DNA of 39,731 bases from JAJDNW01 sp039714495 (GTDB lineage: Bacteria > Desulfobacterota > Desulfobacteria > Desulfobacterales > B30-G6). The notes under the pieces are model-generated. The model did no database searches, was not told where the DNA came from, and worked only from the letters and a program-made list of their open reading frames with translations. The DNA lies in assembly GCA_039714495.1 (NCBI GenBank), contig JBDLJD010000023.1, forward strand, positions 1 through 39,731, read 5' to 3'. The position numbers and the translations under genes were made by a program. Of this stretch, positions 7,809 to 17,117 are shown in pieces. Numbering within the stretch: the stretch's first letter is position 1; every line of letters starts with the position of its first letter.

Positions 7809-8591
7809 ATGAATAATAAAAATAATCAATATTTTTCTAAAACACTTGAAAAAGGGCTGATCATTTTAGATCTATTCGATCGAGACCATCAACACCGAGG
7901 CCTTACGGAAATATCAAGATTGACAGGCATCAACAAAACCTCAACATACCGCTTTGTAAATACCTTAGTTCAGTTGGGGTATTTGAGAAAAAGCGTGAAC
8001 GATAAATCAATTAGGTTGGGTCCAAAGGCTTTCGTACTTGGGCATCATTTTTTCCATGGATTCGATATTTTTCAAAGCGTTAAACCTATAATTGACAAAA
8101 CTTTCTTCGAGCAAAAAATATCAATCGATTCAGCGTTGTTGCACGGGCATACGCTCATATCCCTTTATCGACGTGAAATGCCGAATATTATTTACTTTCG
8201 TCTCCCGGTAATTATGGATGAGCTTTACGCGCGTGCCATGGGCAAAGCCGTAATGGCAAACCTTGATCCAAACGAGGTGTCCGATATACTTGAAAATGTA
8301 AAGGTTACGAAACTGACCTCCAGTACATTGTCAGATAAAAAAGCCATACTTGAAGATATCGAATTGACACGGCATCGTGGGTATTCCATTAATAACGAAG
8401 AGTATGTCGAGGGATTGATCTGCATTGGTGCACCCGTGACAAACTATCGTGAGAAAACTATTGTCGGTGCCGTCAGTCTTGATTTTCCTACCTCTGATTA
8501 TTCATTGGACCTGATCCGGGGGAATTATCCGGGTGTACTTACCAAATTAGCCAGTGAAGTATCAGAAGCTGTTACCGCTGCCGATATTTAA
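7809..8591 (+). CDS. IclR-family transcriptional regulator
   Basis: A 260-residue regulator with an N-terminal winged helix-turn-helix (YFSKTLEKGLIILDLF, then LTEISRLTGINKTSTYRFVNTL, residues about 9-60) and a C-terminal GAF-like effector domain ending in the characteristic EEYVEGLICIGAPV and GAVSLDFP segments. It lies directly upstream of the RidA-led operon in the same orientation, 290 bases away. A palindrome over that operon's start (8767-8783) is its probable operator. The ligand is unknown. The gene is AT-rich compared with the operon it probably controls. The ribosome site is weak. Confidence 0.9.
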   Translation: MNNKNNQYFSKTLEKGLIILDLFDRDHQHRGLTEISRLTGINKTSTYRFVNTLVQLGYLRKSVNDKSIRLGPKAFVLGHHFFHGFDIFQSVKPIIDKTFFEQKISIDSALLHGHTLISLYRREMPNIIYFRLPVIMDELYARAMGKAVMANLDPNEVSDILENVKVTKLTSSTLSDKKAILEDIELTRHRGYSINNEEYVEGLICIGAPVTNYREKTIVGAVSLDFPTSDYSLDLIRGNYPGVLTKLASEVSEAVTAADI

Positions 8592-8754
8592 CCTCATATA
8601 TAATTTCAAATAAACAATCAGAATTCATACCTTCTTGAGTCCGATTGGCATGGTTTCTATAGGCGGGATTTAGCCTTAAACACCAAACCCTTTCCTTTGC
8701 GAAAAACAGAAAAATTGCTTGACAAATAATGGGATGAAGTGGGAATATTTCATT

Positions 8755-8783
8755 TATAATATCAAGGTTACTATTATAGTAAC
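8755..8783 (+). promoter_or_regulatory. Promoter -10 box and IclR-type palindromic operator
   Basis: A perfect TATAAT (8755-8760) is followed by the palindrome GTTACTATTATAGTAAC (8767-8783; eight-base arms around a central T), which would cover the transcription start. No good -35 lies at standard distance; a TTGACA at 8719-8724 is too far away. The operator fits the IclR gene immediately upstream, and one arm of it recurs at 7755-7762 in front of that gene. Confidence 0.6.
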
Positions 8784-8881
8784 AGCGGACATTTAAGATC
8801 ACCTTCCAAAATTAATTTTTTAAAAGGATCGTATAAAAATTTAACTCACTATTTCAATATCTAAGGAGGAATAATCACATT

Positions 8882-9268
8882 ATGGAAACCACACGTGACA
8901 TCGTAAAAACAGCGAAGGCCCCCGGCGCCATAGGACCCTATTCGCAGGCGGTAAAGACCGATTCAATAGTTTATGTTTCAGGGCAACTGGCTTTTGATCC
9001 AGAATCAGGAAACTTGATGACAGATGATATCAAGTCTGAAACCCGTCAGGCAATGAACAACCTGAAAGCGATTCTTGAGGCTGCTGGAAGTAAACTGGAA
9101 AAAGTAGTCAAAACGACCCTGTTCATTAAAAACATGGATGATTTCCCTTTGGTAAATGAGGTTTATGGGGAATTTTTCACACAAAATTATCCCGCGCGCG
9201 CATGTGTTGAGGTTGCCAGGCTTCCCCGGGATGCCAATTTCGAGGTCGAAGCAATAAGCCTACTTTAA
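8882..9268 (+). CDS. RidA-family enamine/imine deaminase
   Basis: A 128-residue RidA (YjgF/UK114) protein, full length for the family. It shows APGAIGPYSQAV at the N-terminus, VYVSGQLAFDP, and the C-terminal YPARACVEVARLPRDANFEVEA, in which the substrate-carboxylate-binding arginine is present. RidA hydrolyses reactive 2-aminoacrylate-type enamines released by PLP-dependent lyases. The next gene encodes such a PLP enzyme, so the pair makes sense. It is the first gene of the long operon, with the strong ribosome site AAGGAGGAATAA upstream. Confidence 0.92.
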   Translation: METTRDIVKTAKAPGAIGPYSQAVKTDSIVYVSGQLAFDPESGNLMTDDIKSETRQAMNNLKAILEAAGSKLEKVVKTTLFIKNMDDFPLVNEVYGEFFTQNYPARACVEVARLPRDANFEVEAISLL

Positions 9269-9298
9269 GAGAGAATATGATTAGCAAGGAGAATGTCC

Positions 9299-10510
9299 AT
9301 GTATGTATCCCATCTGTCGTGTCCCAAATGCAGCAAAACATATGAGAGCGAAGCGCTGATCCAACTGTGTGAATGCGGTTCGCCGCTTTTGGTAGATTAT
9401 GATCTGGAAAAGGTTGCTTCTGTTTTAAACAAGGAGATGCTTAAAGATCGCAATCCGGACCTGTGGCGATATCTGGAGCTTTTACCAGTCAAAGATAAGC
9501 AGAACATTATCAACCTGGGAGAGGGCATGACACCCCTCCTGCATTTAAAACGGTTAGGCAAAGAAATCGGGTTGGAAAATCTATACTTGAAAGACGAAGG
9601 CATCATACCCACGGGTACTTTCAAGGCGCGTGGAGCAGCCGTAGGTGTCTCACGTGCTAAAGAGCTAGGTGTGGAAGTGCTTGCCATGCCGACCAATGGC
9701 AATGCTGGTGCAGCATGGGCAGTTTACTGTGCTGCTGCCGGTATCAAGTCAGTTATTGTCATGCCCGAGGATGCCCCCCCCATACCAAGGGGAGAGTGTG
9801 CCATCAGTGGTTCTGAGCTCTACCTGGTCAAAGGGCTTATCAGCGATGCCGGCAAGATCGTTGCTCAGGCAGTGGCCGATTACGGATGGTACGATGCATC
9901 GACTTTGAAAGAACCCTACCGCATTGAAGGCAAAAAGACCATGGGCCTCGAACTGGCCGAGCAGTTCAACTGGGAAGTGCCGGATGTCATTCTCTACCCG
10001 ACTGGCGGTGGTGTCGGGATTATTGGTATCTACAAGGCTCTGAAAGAGCTGCAGCAGATGGGCTGGATCGGTGACAAAATGCCGCGCCTGGTATCGGTCC
10101 AATCCACGGGCTGTGCACCTATCGTCGAAGCGTGGGAGCAGAAGAAAAAAGAATCGCTATTTTGGGAGAATGCCCAAACGCTGGCTTTTGGGATAACGGT
10201 TCCCAAGGCGCTGGGCGATTTTCTGGTACTGGATGCCATATATAAAACAGACGGTTGTGCTGTGGCAATAGACGATGACCGGATTCTGGCGGCGGAAGAG
10301 ATGCTGGCTTCAAGGGAAGGAACGTTTGTCTGCCCTGAGGGTGCCGCTAATCTCAGTGCAGCCCTGAAGCTACGGGATGAAGGATGGATCAAAGCCCAAG
10401 ATAAAGTTGTGCTGCTCAACACCGGAAGTGGGCTTAAGTATCCTGAAACCGTTAAAGTGAAACCACCGGTGCTGGAAAAGGACGGTAGCTTACCTTCCAA
10501 TATTACATAA
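9299..10510 (+). CDS. Threonine-synthase-like PLP-dependent lyase
   Basis: A 403-residue fold-type II PLP enzyme. The N-terminus carries a CPKC and CEC cysteine set, as in threonine synthases with a zinc ribbon. EGMTPLLHL follows, then the PLP lysine in TGTFKARGA (Lys109), the phosphate-region segment PTNGNAGAAWAV, and a glycine-rich TGGGVGI. Classical threonine synthase is possible, but the position between RidA and an MttB suggests a catabolic beta-elimination or deamination that yields an enamine (inference). The start at 9299 gives AAGGAG a seven-base spacing; the ATG at 9293 would be too close. Confidence 0.85.
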   Translation: MYVSHLSCPKCSKTYESEALIQLCECGSPLLVDYDLEKVASVLNKEMLKDRNPDLWRYLELLPVKDKQNIINLGEGMTPLLHLKRLGKEIGLENLYLKDEGIIPTGTFKARGAAVGVSRAKELGVEVLAMPTNGNAGAAWAVYCAAAGIKSVIVMPEDAPPIPRGECAISGSELYLVKGLISDAGKIVAQAVADYGWYDASTLKEPYRIEGKKTMGLELAEQFNWEVPDVILYPTGGGVGIIGIYKALKELQQMGWIGDKMPRLVSVQSTGCAPIVEAWEQKKKESLFWENAQTLAFGITVPKALGDFLVLDAIYKTDGCAVAIDDDRILAAEEMLASREGTFVCPEGAANLSAALKLRDEGWIKAQDKVVLLNTGSGLKYPETVKVKPPVLEKDGSLPSNIT

Positions 10511-10547
10511 TATTTGAATGATCGCGGTATAAAAGGAATGCCGGCGG

Positions 10548-11975
10548 ATGATGCCTGACCCATTTTTGCTGAAAGTTGTAACCAAAAATGTATTGCAGTC
10601 GACACATGAACAAAGCCTGCAACTGCTTTCAACTGCAGGTGTCGTCTTTGACAGCGAGGAGATCGTCAGACTTTTTGTCGATCAGGGTCAGAAGGCCGAC
10701 GGTAAACGCGTATATTTATCAGAGGCGCTTGTTATTAAAGCTTTGGAGAGCATCCCCAGAAGTTTTACCATGACAGGCAGAAATGGGGCTGCTGATGTAA
10801 CCATCGGAGAAAAACAGGAATCCCTGGTCGTGGCGCCCGGAAATGGAACCCTTTTTATCCAGGATATTGAAGGCCAAAGAAGAAGAGCGACCATTGCTGA
10901 TTTTGACAACATCACAAGGCTGTGTGAACACAGTCGTAATGTCAGCCTCGTCGGCTCCATTCCAGTGGATCCTGTCGACCTCTCAGAAAAATCCAAACCG
11001 GCCAGGCTGGTTCATCATCTGATGCAATATAGCAACAAACCGCTGATCGGCCAGGCCGCTACCTTAGAAGAAGTTAAGCAGGTCTTTGACTTAATCGAAA
11101 TCGCCATGGGACAAAAAGGGTTTCTCGACAACAACGTGGCAATCTCCTACGGTGTCAACCCTGCCAGCCCCCTCGTTTTCGAATCGCTGACCTGTGAAAC
11201 TATGCAGGGGTATGCTCAAAGAAAGCAGGCGCTTTTCATCTTGCCCGGTTTAATGCCGGGGTTAACCGGTCCCATGGATTTCAAAGGATTGGTCGCACTT
11301 TCCAATGCCGAGAACCTGGCGGCCCTGACCTGTGCCCAGATGCTCAATCCCGGTACACCTGTGGTTTATTCTGCGGGCACGTTCATGGTGAATATGAAAA
11401 ATTTTTATGCCATCACCGGTTCGCCCCAAAGTACGCTGGTGAATATAACCGGCATTCAGATGGCCCGCGAATTCTACAACCTGCCCTCACGTACCATGGC
11501 CGGTCTTACGGATGCAAAACAGGTAGATTATCAGGCTGGCGCCGAGACCATGCAGAACCTGGCCCTTTATACCATGGCGGGGGTCCATGTCATCAACGAG
11601 TGCTTGGGAGTCATGGACTCCATCACAACTACCAGCTATGAAAAATGGATCATGGATGATGAAATGCTGGATCGCCTGCGTGTTTTTTCTGCCGGTATTG
11701 ATCAGGTAGTGGCCGAAAATACCCTCGAGGAGATGATAGCGCTAGGCCCGAGGGGGGACTATCTCCAGCAATCGAGCACTTTTCAGAATTATGGATCTTT
11801 GTATATGCCGGAAATATCGGATTGGAATTCATTCGACGATTGGGTAAAGGCCGGCAAGCGAGATGTCCTGCAAATTGCACAAGAAAAATGTGATCGCATT
11901 CTGCAAGAACACCAATCCATGCTTCTCCCGGTAGAAATAGACCGAGAGATCACGGCTTATTTCAACACCCTATAA
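10548..11975 (+). CDS. MttB-family corrinoid methyltransferase, non-pyrrolysine
   Basis: A 475-residue member of the trimethylamine methyltransferase superfamily (COG5598). These TIM-barrel enzymes move a methyl group from a methylated amine to a corrinoid protein. There is no internal UAG. Aligning the conserved stretch DAK..D.QAG.E with the UAG-containing paralogue at 19307 places Leu320 (in TMAGLTDAKQVDYQAG) where pyrrolysine would be. Known non-Pyl members act on quaternary amines such as glycine betaine, proline betaine, carnitine or butyrobetaine. The substrate here is unknown. It is the third gene of the operon and is followed 27 bases later by the tandem dehydrogenases. Confidence 0.9.
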   Translation: MMPDPFLLKVVTKNVLQSTHEQSLQLLSTAGVVFDSEEIVRLFVDQGQKADGKRVYLSEALVIKALESIPRSFTMTGRNGAADVTIGEKQESLVVAPGNGTLFIQDIEGQRRRATIADFDNITRLCEHSRNVSLVGSIPVDPVDLSEKSKPARLVHHLMQYSNKPLIGQAATLEEVKQVFDLIEIAMGQKGFLDNNVAISYGVNPASPLVFESLTCETMQGYAQRKQALFILPGLMPGLTGPMDFKGLVALSNAENLAALTCAQMLNPGTPVVYSAGTFMVNMKNFYAITGSPQSTLVNITGIQMAREFYNLPSRTMAGLTDAKQVDYQAGAETMQNLALYTMAGVHVINECLGVMDSITTTSYEKWIMDDEMLDRLRVFSAGIDQVVAENTLEEMIALGPRGDYLQQSSTFQNYGSLYMPEISDWNSFDDWVKAGKRDVLQIAQEKCDRILQEHQSMLLPVEIDREITAYFNTL

Positions 11976-12002
11976 AAACGGAGCTAATGCACAAGGTAGA
12001 CC

Positions 12003-13313
12003 ATGGCGACTTATCTTAAAAAAGCGATACAAAAGACCGAGAACGACGACTTCAAAATAAGACAAACCGTTAAGGAAATATTGGACCGGATACGCAGACA
12101 GGGTGAAACTGCTGTAGTTGAACTGGCTGAACAATTTGATGGCTGGACCCGTGATTTCATCGTAACCCGGGATGAAATTGAAAAACTGGTGTCTCAAGTT
12201 CCCAGGAGAGTCAAGGATGATATTCAATTCGTTCATGACCAGGTCCATGGATTTGCCACCAGGCAGCGCGAGAGTCTTACAGCCTTTGAAACCGAGTTGT
12301 CACCGGGTGTCATTTTAGGACAACGGTTGGTGCCCTGCCGATGTGCAGGCTGCTATGTGCCCGGCGGGCGTTTCGCCCATGCCGCTTCCGCCATCATGAG
12401 CGTCACAACCGCCAAAGCCGCTGGCGTTCCATTTATTGTGGCCTGCACACCTCCCCGGGGGGAAAGCATCAACCCAACTGTCGCTTACGCTTTGTCGCTT
12501 TCAGGGGCTGACGTTGTCATGGCTTTGGGTGGCGTCCAGGCGGTAGCTAGTATGGCCTTTGGCCTTTTCACTGATCGGGCGGCGGATATTGTCGTGGGTC
12601 CGGGCAATGCCTATGTGGCAGAGGCTAAGCGCCTGCTCTATGGTGAAGTTGGCATCGATGTTTTTGCAGGCCCCACCGAATCGCTGGTGATCGCAGACCA
12701 TACGGCTGATCCAATGATCGTGGCCGTCGACTTGGTCAGCCAGTGTGAACACGGTTATGATTCTCCGGTCTGGCTGCTGACTGACTCTGCAACACTGGGG
12801 CGTAAGGTCATCGAAATCATGCCCAAGGTGATCGCCGATCTTCCGGAACCCGCGGTGGCGCGATCGTCATGGCAGGACTATGGCGAAGTCGTTCTTTGTG
12901 AAAACAGAGAAGAGCTTGTGCGGGTTAATGATGACTATGCGGCCGAGCATGTTCAGGTGATTGCCGAAGACCTGGACTGGTATTTGGAGAACCTGAACAA
13001 TTATGGATCTCTTTTTCTGGGTGAGGAATGCACCGTATCCCATGGTGATAAAACTTCCGGCACCAACCACATCCTGCCCACCAGGAAAGCAGCCCGCTAT
13101 TCAGGTGGTTTGAACGTCGGCAAATTCATAAAAGTTTTAACCTACCAGAAGTTGAGCAAAGAGGCCAACCGAACCATCGGGGCGGTCGCTTCCCGGATTT
13201 CGCGCTATGAAGGTATGGAAGGGCATGCCCGTGCAGCGGACATTCGGCTGAGGAAGTACTTTCCCGGTGAAGCGTTCGATTTCGAAGTTTATAACCAAAA
13301 ATTTTATCTTTAA
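12003..13313 (+). CDS. Histidinol-dehydrogenase/HpsN-like NAD-dependent dehydrogenase, copy 1
   Basis: A 436-residue HisD-superfamily enzyme. Zinc ligands and catalytic residues of E. coli HisD align with constant offset: Gln247 and His250 (SQCEHGYDSP), catalytic Glu315-His316 (AAEHVQV), Asp349 (GDKTSGTNH) and His408 (GHARAADIR). CAGCYVPGG is the N-terminal signature. The EHG rather than EHD form and the absence of any his gene nearby point to the catabolic branch that includes HpsN, which oxidises sulfopropanediol to sulfolactate. It likely oxidises a primary alcohol to a carboxylate in two NAD-linked steps; the substrate is unknown. The second copy follows after 15 bases. Confidence 0.85.
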   Translation: MATYLKKAIQKTENDDFKIRQTVKEILDRIRRQGETAVVELAEQFDGWTRDFIVTRDEIEKLVSQVPRRVKDDIQFVHDQVHGFATRQRESLTAFETELSPGVILGQRLVPCRCAGCYVPGGRFAHAASAIMSVTTAKAAGVPFIVACTPPRGESINPTVAYALSLSGADVVMALGGVQAVASMAFGLFTDRAADIVVGPGNAYVAEAKRLLYGEVGIDVFAGPTESLVIADHTADPMIVAVDLVSQCEHGYDSPVWLLTDSATLGRKVIEIMPKVIADLPEPAVARSSWQDYGEVVLCENREELVRVNDDYAAEHVQVIAEDLDWYLENLNNYGSLFLGEECTVSHGDKTSGTNHILPTRKAARYSGGLNVGKFIKVLTYQKLSKEANRTIGAVASRISRYEGMEGHARAADIRLRKYFPGEAFDFEVYNQKFYL

Positions 13314-13328
13314 CCTAAGGAAATAGAC

Positions 13329-14645
13329 GTGAGCACATACCTAAAAAAAGCGATTAAGACACCTGAAACCGATGAACGCGAAACCCAAAAAATAGTAGAA
13401 CGCATTCTCGAAGATGTTCGCAGCAACGGAGAAGAAGCATACCTGCGCCATTACGGTGCAAAATTTAAAGATTGGGATCAAAAGTTGATTTTGACCAAAG
13501 AGGAAGTCGCCGAACGCGGCGCAACAATACCCGAACAGGAAAAAGAAGATTTGAAATTTGCATACGACCAAGTTTACGGGTTTGCGGTCAAGCAAAAGGA
13601 GAGCCTTTTGGAATTTGAAACCGAGTTATATCCGGGGGTGACGCTGGGCCAGCGTTTAATTCCATGTAATTGTGCCGGTTGCTACATTCCCGGCGGTCTT
13701 TTTGCACATGCCGCCTCTGCGATCATGAGCATTGCTACCGCCAAAGCGGCCGGTGTTCCCTTTGTGGTGGCTGTCTCACCTTCACATGACGGCAAAACCA
13801 TCAACCCCGCGATTCTCTATGCTGTTTCGTTGTGCGATCCGGATGTGTTTATGATGATGGGTGCCACGCATGCCATTGCGGCCATGGCCTACGGACATTT
13901 TACTGGCAAACCGGCGGATGTGATTGTCGGCCCCGGTAATCGATTCGTTGCCGAGGCCAAAAGAATTCTATTCGGGCAAATCGGTATCGATGTATTTGCC
14001 GGTCCCACCGAAACACTCGTTCTGGCCGATAAAACTGCCGATCCTTATATCGTGGCCGTCGATTTGATGAGTCAGGCCGAGCATGGCTATGACTCACCGG
14101 TTTGGCTGGTTACCGATTCAAAAGAAGTCGGTGAGAAAGTGCTGGCGTTGATGCCGAAAGTCATTGCCGCTCTCCCGAACCCTGAAGTGGCCGAAATTTC
14201 ATGGCGTGATTATGGCGAAATCGTGCTTTGCGCGGATCGTGAGGAGATGGCCAAGGTTAACGACGATTATGCGGCAGAACATGTCCAGGTTATCGCCGAA
14301 GATCTGGATTGGTGGCTGAAAAAACTGGTTAATTATGGTTCCCTGTTTTTAGGGGAAGGGTGTACCGTGCCTTATGGCGACAAGACCTCCGGCACCAATC
14401 ATATTCTTCCCACCAAAAAAGCTGCCCGCTATTCGGGTGGGCTGAGTGTGGGTAAATTTATTAAAACCGTCACCTATCAGAAGGTGAACAAGGAGGCCAA
14501 CCGCAAGATTGCGGCGGTTGCTTCCCGTATTTCCCGAATTGAAGGCATGGAGGGTCATGCCCGTGCAGCTGACGTTCGATTGCGAAAATACTTTCCTGAT
14601 GAGAAATTCGATTTCGAAGTCTACGACCACAAACCTTATGTGTAG
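13329..14645 (+). CDS. Histidinol-dehydrogenase/HpsN-like dehydrogenase, copy 2
   Basis: A 438-residue paralogue of the preceding gene, highly similar along its whole length. It keeps the same zinc and catalytic residues: Gln249, His252, Glu317-His318, Asp351 and His410. The start is GTG at 13329, with AAGGAAAT upstream. This is a tandem duplication that has diverged but kept every active-site residue, so both products are probably functional, either with different substrates or as heteromers of a normally dimeric enzyme. It is placed between copy 1 and a DegT aminotransferase. Confidence 0.85.
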   Translation: MSTYLKKAIKTPETDERETQKIVERILEDVRSNGEEAYLRHYGAKFKDWDQKLILTKEEVAERGATIPEQEKEDLKFAYDQVYGFAVKQKESLLEFETELYPGVTLGQRLIPCNCAGCYIPGGLFAHAASAIMSIATAKAAGVPFVVAVSPSHDGKTINPAILYAVSLCDPDVFMMMGATHAIAAMAYGHFTGKPADVIVGPGNRFVAEAKRILFGQIGIDVFAGPTETLVLADKTADPYIVAVDLMSQAEHGYDSPVWLVTDSKEVGEKVLALMPKVIAALPNPEVAEISWRDYGEIVLCADREEMAKVNDDYAAEHVQVIAEDLDWWLKKLVNYGSLFLGEGCTVPYGDKTSGTNHILPTKKAARYSGGLSVGKFIKTVTYQKVNKEANRKIAAVASRISRIEGMEGHARAADVRLRKYFPDEKFDFEVYDHKPYV

Positions 14646-14663
14646 TACTTCACACATTGAAAT

Positions 14664-15887
14664 GTGAGAGAAATGACCTTGCAGTCTGCTGAAAAGATAA
14701 TTTTTACCAAAGAGTTCACGCACCAGGAGCCGATTCCAGAAGCGGGCATCCAGCGTGCTTTGGAATTAATGCAATCCGGGCGTCTGCACCGTTACAACAC
14801 GTCTCCGGGCGAGGTATCGGATGTGGCGCTTCTGGAAAAGGAATATGCCGAATATGTGGGCGCGGAATATTGTCTGGGCCTGTCTTCCTGCGGGAGCGCT
14901 ATTTATGTTGCCTTAAAAAGCGTTGGCGTGGTTCCGGGCGATAAAATACTGTGCAACGCATTTACGCTGGCACCTGTGCCCGGTGCAATCGAAAATGCGG
15001 GTGCTGAACCCGTGTTTGTTGAGATCACGGAGGATTATCTTACCGATCTTGAAGATCTGCAAAACAAGGCCATCCAATCCGGGGCTAAATATTTTCTCCT
15101 GTCCCACATGCGGGGACACATCGCGGATATGGAGCGTGTGACTCAGATTTGTGAGGATTTGGGTATTACTCTCATTGAAGATTGCGCCCATACGGTTGGC
15201 GGCCGTTGGGGAGAGACGTTTACCGGTCGTTTCGGGAAAGTGGGTTTATATTCCAGCCAGACTTACAAGCACATGAATTCGGGAGAAGGCGGGCTTTTGG
15301 TGACCGATGATGATAATGTGATCGCAAGAGCCATTTTATACTCGGGGTCATACATGCTTTACGAGCATCACACCTCCAAACCGCCATTGGAAGTGTTCGA
15401 GCGGTACAAGAAAATAATCCCGAATTTCAGTCTTCGCATGTCCAATCTATCTGCGGCATTGATTCGGCCGCAGCTGGCTGACCTCGACAACCAATGTCGG
15501 CGGTGGAATGAGCGCTATGCTCTTTTGGAAGATAAACTGGCCGAAATTCCTCACATCCGAGTCCCCAAAAGACAAGCCAAGGAAGGGTATGTCGGATCTT
15601 CTCTGCAATTTACCATTGCCGATACCGATATATCGTCTGTCGAAGACTTTTTAAAGACATGCGCGGAAAGGGGAGTTGAAATCAAGTGGTTCGGCGCCAA
15701 AGAACCCGTAGCGTTTACAAGCTCCTGGGAAAGCTGGCAGTATGTAAAAGAGGTTCAGCCGCTTCCCTGCACAAGAACAATACTTGATTTTATGTGTGAC
15801 TTCAGGATCCCGCTGACCTTTTCATTAGACGATTGTATAACCATTGCAGCGGTCATCCGACAGGTGGCCGGAGAGATCTTTAATTAG
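14664..15887 (+). CDS. DegT/DnrJ/EryC1-family PLP aminotransferase
   Basis: A 407-residue fold-type I aminotransferase of the DegT family. The internal aldimine lysine is Lys202 in SQTYKHMNSGEGG. Other family signatures are LSSCGSAIYVAL, IEDCAHTVGGRW and FSLRMSNLSAAL. These enzymes usually act on keto-sugars, but several use small aldehydes or keto acids. In this operon it could exchange nitrogen with the product of the HisD-like dehydrogenases (inference). The start is uncertain: GTG at 14664 or ATG at 14673, neither with a strong ribosome site. Confidence 0.88.
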   Translation: MREMTLQSAEKIIFTKEFTHQEPIPEAGIQRALELMQSGRLHRYNTSPGEVSDVALLEKEYAEYVGAEYCLGLSSCGSAIYVALKSVGVVPGDKILCNAFTLAPVPGAIENAGAEPVFVEITEDYLTDLEDLQNKAIQSGAKYFLLSHMRGHIADMERVTQICEDLGITLIEDCAHTVGGRWGETFTGRFGKVGLYSSQTYKHMNSGEGGLLVTDDDNVIARAILYSGSYMLYEHHTSKPPLEVFERYKKIIPNFSLRMSNLSAALIRPQLADLDNQCRRWNERYALLEDKLAEIPHIRVPKRQAKEGYVGSSLQFTIADTDISSVEDFLKTCAERGVEIKWFGAKEPVAFTSSWESWQYVKEVQPLPCTRTILDFMCDFRIPLTFSLDDCITIAAVIRQVAGEIFN

Positions 15888-16070
15888 AGAAGGATAAAAG
15901 GGGGTGGTACATTACCCTACACAATCTGGGATTTTCGGCTTATCCGCTCTATAAAGCAACTCCTTATCATTTTTTATGACTTGTCAGGTGGGTGAAGTAT
16001 CGATCAACGGAAACAGCGGCCGGTGATCGGTTGAATGCCAATAACGCTGAAACAAGAGAAGGGGAAAACC

Positions 16071-17093
16071 ATGAGATCAATCAAATCACTACTTCGCGGA
16101 GTTTGCGCAATTGCGCTGATTTTCACAATTTCAATCACAGCAATTGTTGCATCAACCTCAACTGCATCAGCAGAACAACTCACTGTTGCCTACTTCATGG
16201 AATGGCCGACACCAAACCAGTTCGCGCAAATGAAAAACATCTACAATGAAAAACTCGGTATGGATGTCAAATGGGTCGCGTTCGAAGCCGGAACTGCAAT
16301 GTCGGCTGCCATGGCTTCCGGCGATGTGCAGATTTCGTTCTCGCAGGGAATCCCACCATTTGTGGTTGCTGCCTCTGCCGGCCAGGATCTTCAGATTGTA
16401 GATGTTGCCGTGGCCTATGCAGAAAATGAAGGTTGTGTGGTGCGCTCCACCCTGGAAATCGACAGAAACAATGCCAAGGAGTTGGAGGGTAAGCAAGTGG
16501 GTGTTCCTCTGGGCACGGCTGCCCATTACAGCTTTTTGAAACAAATGGAGCATCTCAATGTTGACGTATCAACCATGAAGATCGTCGATATGGCTCCCCC
16601 GGACGGTGCTGCAGCGTTCGCATCGGGCAATCTGGATATGGTCTGCGGTTGGGGTGGTTCGTTGCGCCGGATGAAAGAGCATGGTAATGTGCTGTTAAAC
16701 GGTGCTGAAAAGGAAGAAGCTGGTATTCAGGTTTTTGACGCCACCACTGTTTCGGCCCAGTGGGCCAAGGAAAACGCCGATCTTTTGGCCAAATTCCTTA
16801 AAGTTACGGCCGACATGAATGCCAAATTTGCCGCTGGTGGTTCAAGCGCAATGCTGCCGGTCATCTCCAAAGCAGCCGGTATGGATGAGAAAGCCACAAA
16901 AGAATCAATGACCACCTTTACATTTCCGACAGTTAAAGAGCAGCTCAGCGCAAAATGGCTGGGCGGTGGTACCCAAAAGTTTTTAAAGGAAGTTGCCGAT
17001 TTTTTTGTTAAACAGGGAACATTTCCAAAAGCGCGTAAAAATTATGATAGTGCTGTTGATGCCGGCTATCTCAAAGCCGCTTCAAAAATGTAG
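16071..17093 (+). CDS. ABC transporter substrate-binding protein, TauA/NitT type
   Basis: A 340-residue exported binding protein. The N-terminus (MRSIKSLLRGVCAIALIF, then ASTSTASAEQ) is a Sec signal peptide with cleavage near ASA-EQ. The mature part has the TauA/SsuA/NitT layout: YFMEWPTPNQF, GDVQISFSQG, ELEGKQVGVPLGTAAHY and FASGNLDMVCGWGG. Family members bind taurine, sulfonates, nitrate or thiamin precursors. Here the ligand may be the methylated substrate of the neighbouring MttB enzymes or a sulfonate (inference). The start at 16071 is preferred over one at 16035 because AAGAGAAGGGG precedes it and it begins the signal peptide. ATPase and permease genes follow. Confidence 0.88.
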   Translation: MRSIKSLLRGVCAIALIFTISITAIVASTSTASAEQLTVAYFMEWPTPNQFAQMKNIYNEKLGMDVKWVAFEAGTAMSAAMASGDVQISFSQGIPPFVVAASAGQDLQIVDVAVAYAENEGCVVRSTLEIDRNNAKELEGKQVGVPLGTAAHYSFLKQMEHLNVDVSTMKIVDMAPPDGAAAFASGNLDMVCGWGGSLRRMKEHGNVLLNGAEKEEAGIQVFDATTVSAQWAKENADLLAKFLKVTADMNAKFAAGGSSAMLPVISKAAGMDEKATKESMTTFTFPTVKEQLSAKWLGGGTQKFLKEVADFFVKQGTFPKARKNYDSAVDAGYLKAASKM

Positions 17094-17117
17094 CCTTTCC
17101 GAAAGTTAAAAAAACAC

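Noticed and set aside
8719..8748. TTGACA at 8719 as part of the RidA-operon promoter
   Set aside because: It is 30 bases from the good TATAAT, and at 17-18 bases there is only a poor -10 match.
12003..14645. Histidine biosynthesis hisD genes
   Set aside because: No other his genes nearby, tandem duplication, EHG rather than EHD zinc-site motif and catabolic neighbours favour the HpsN-like branch.
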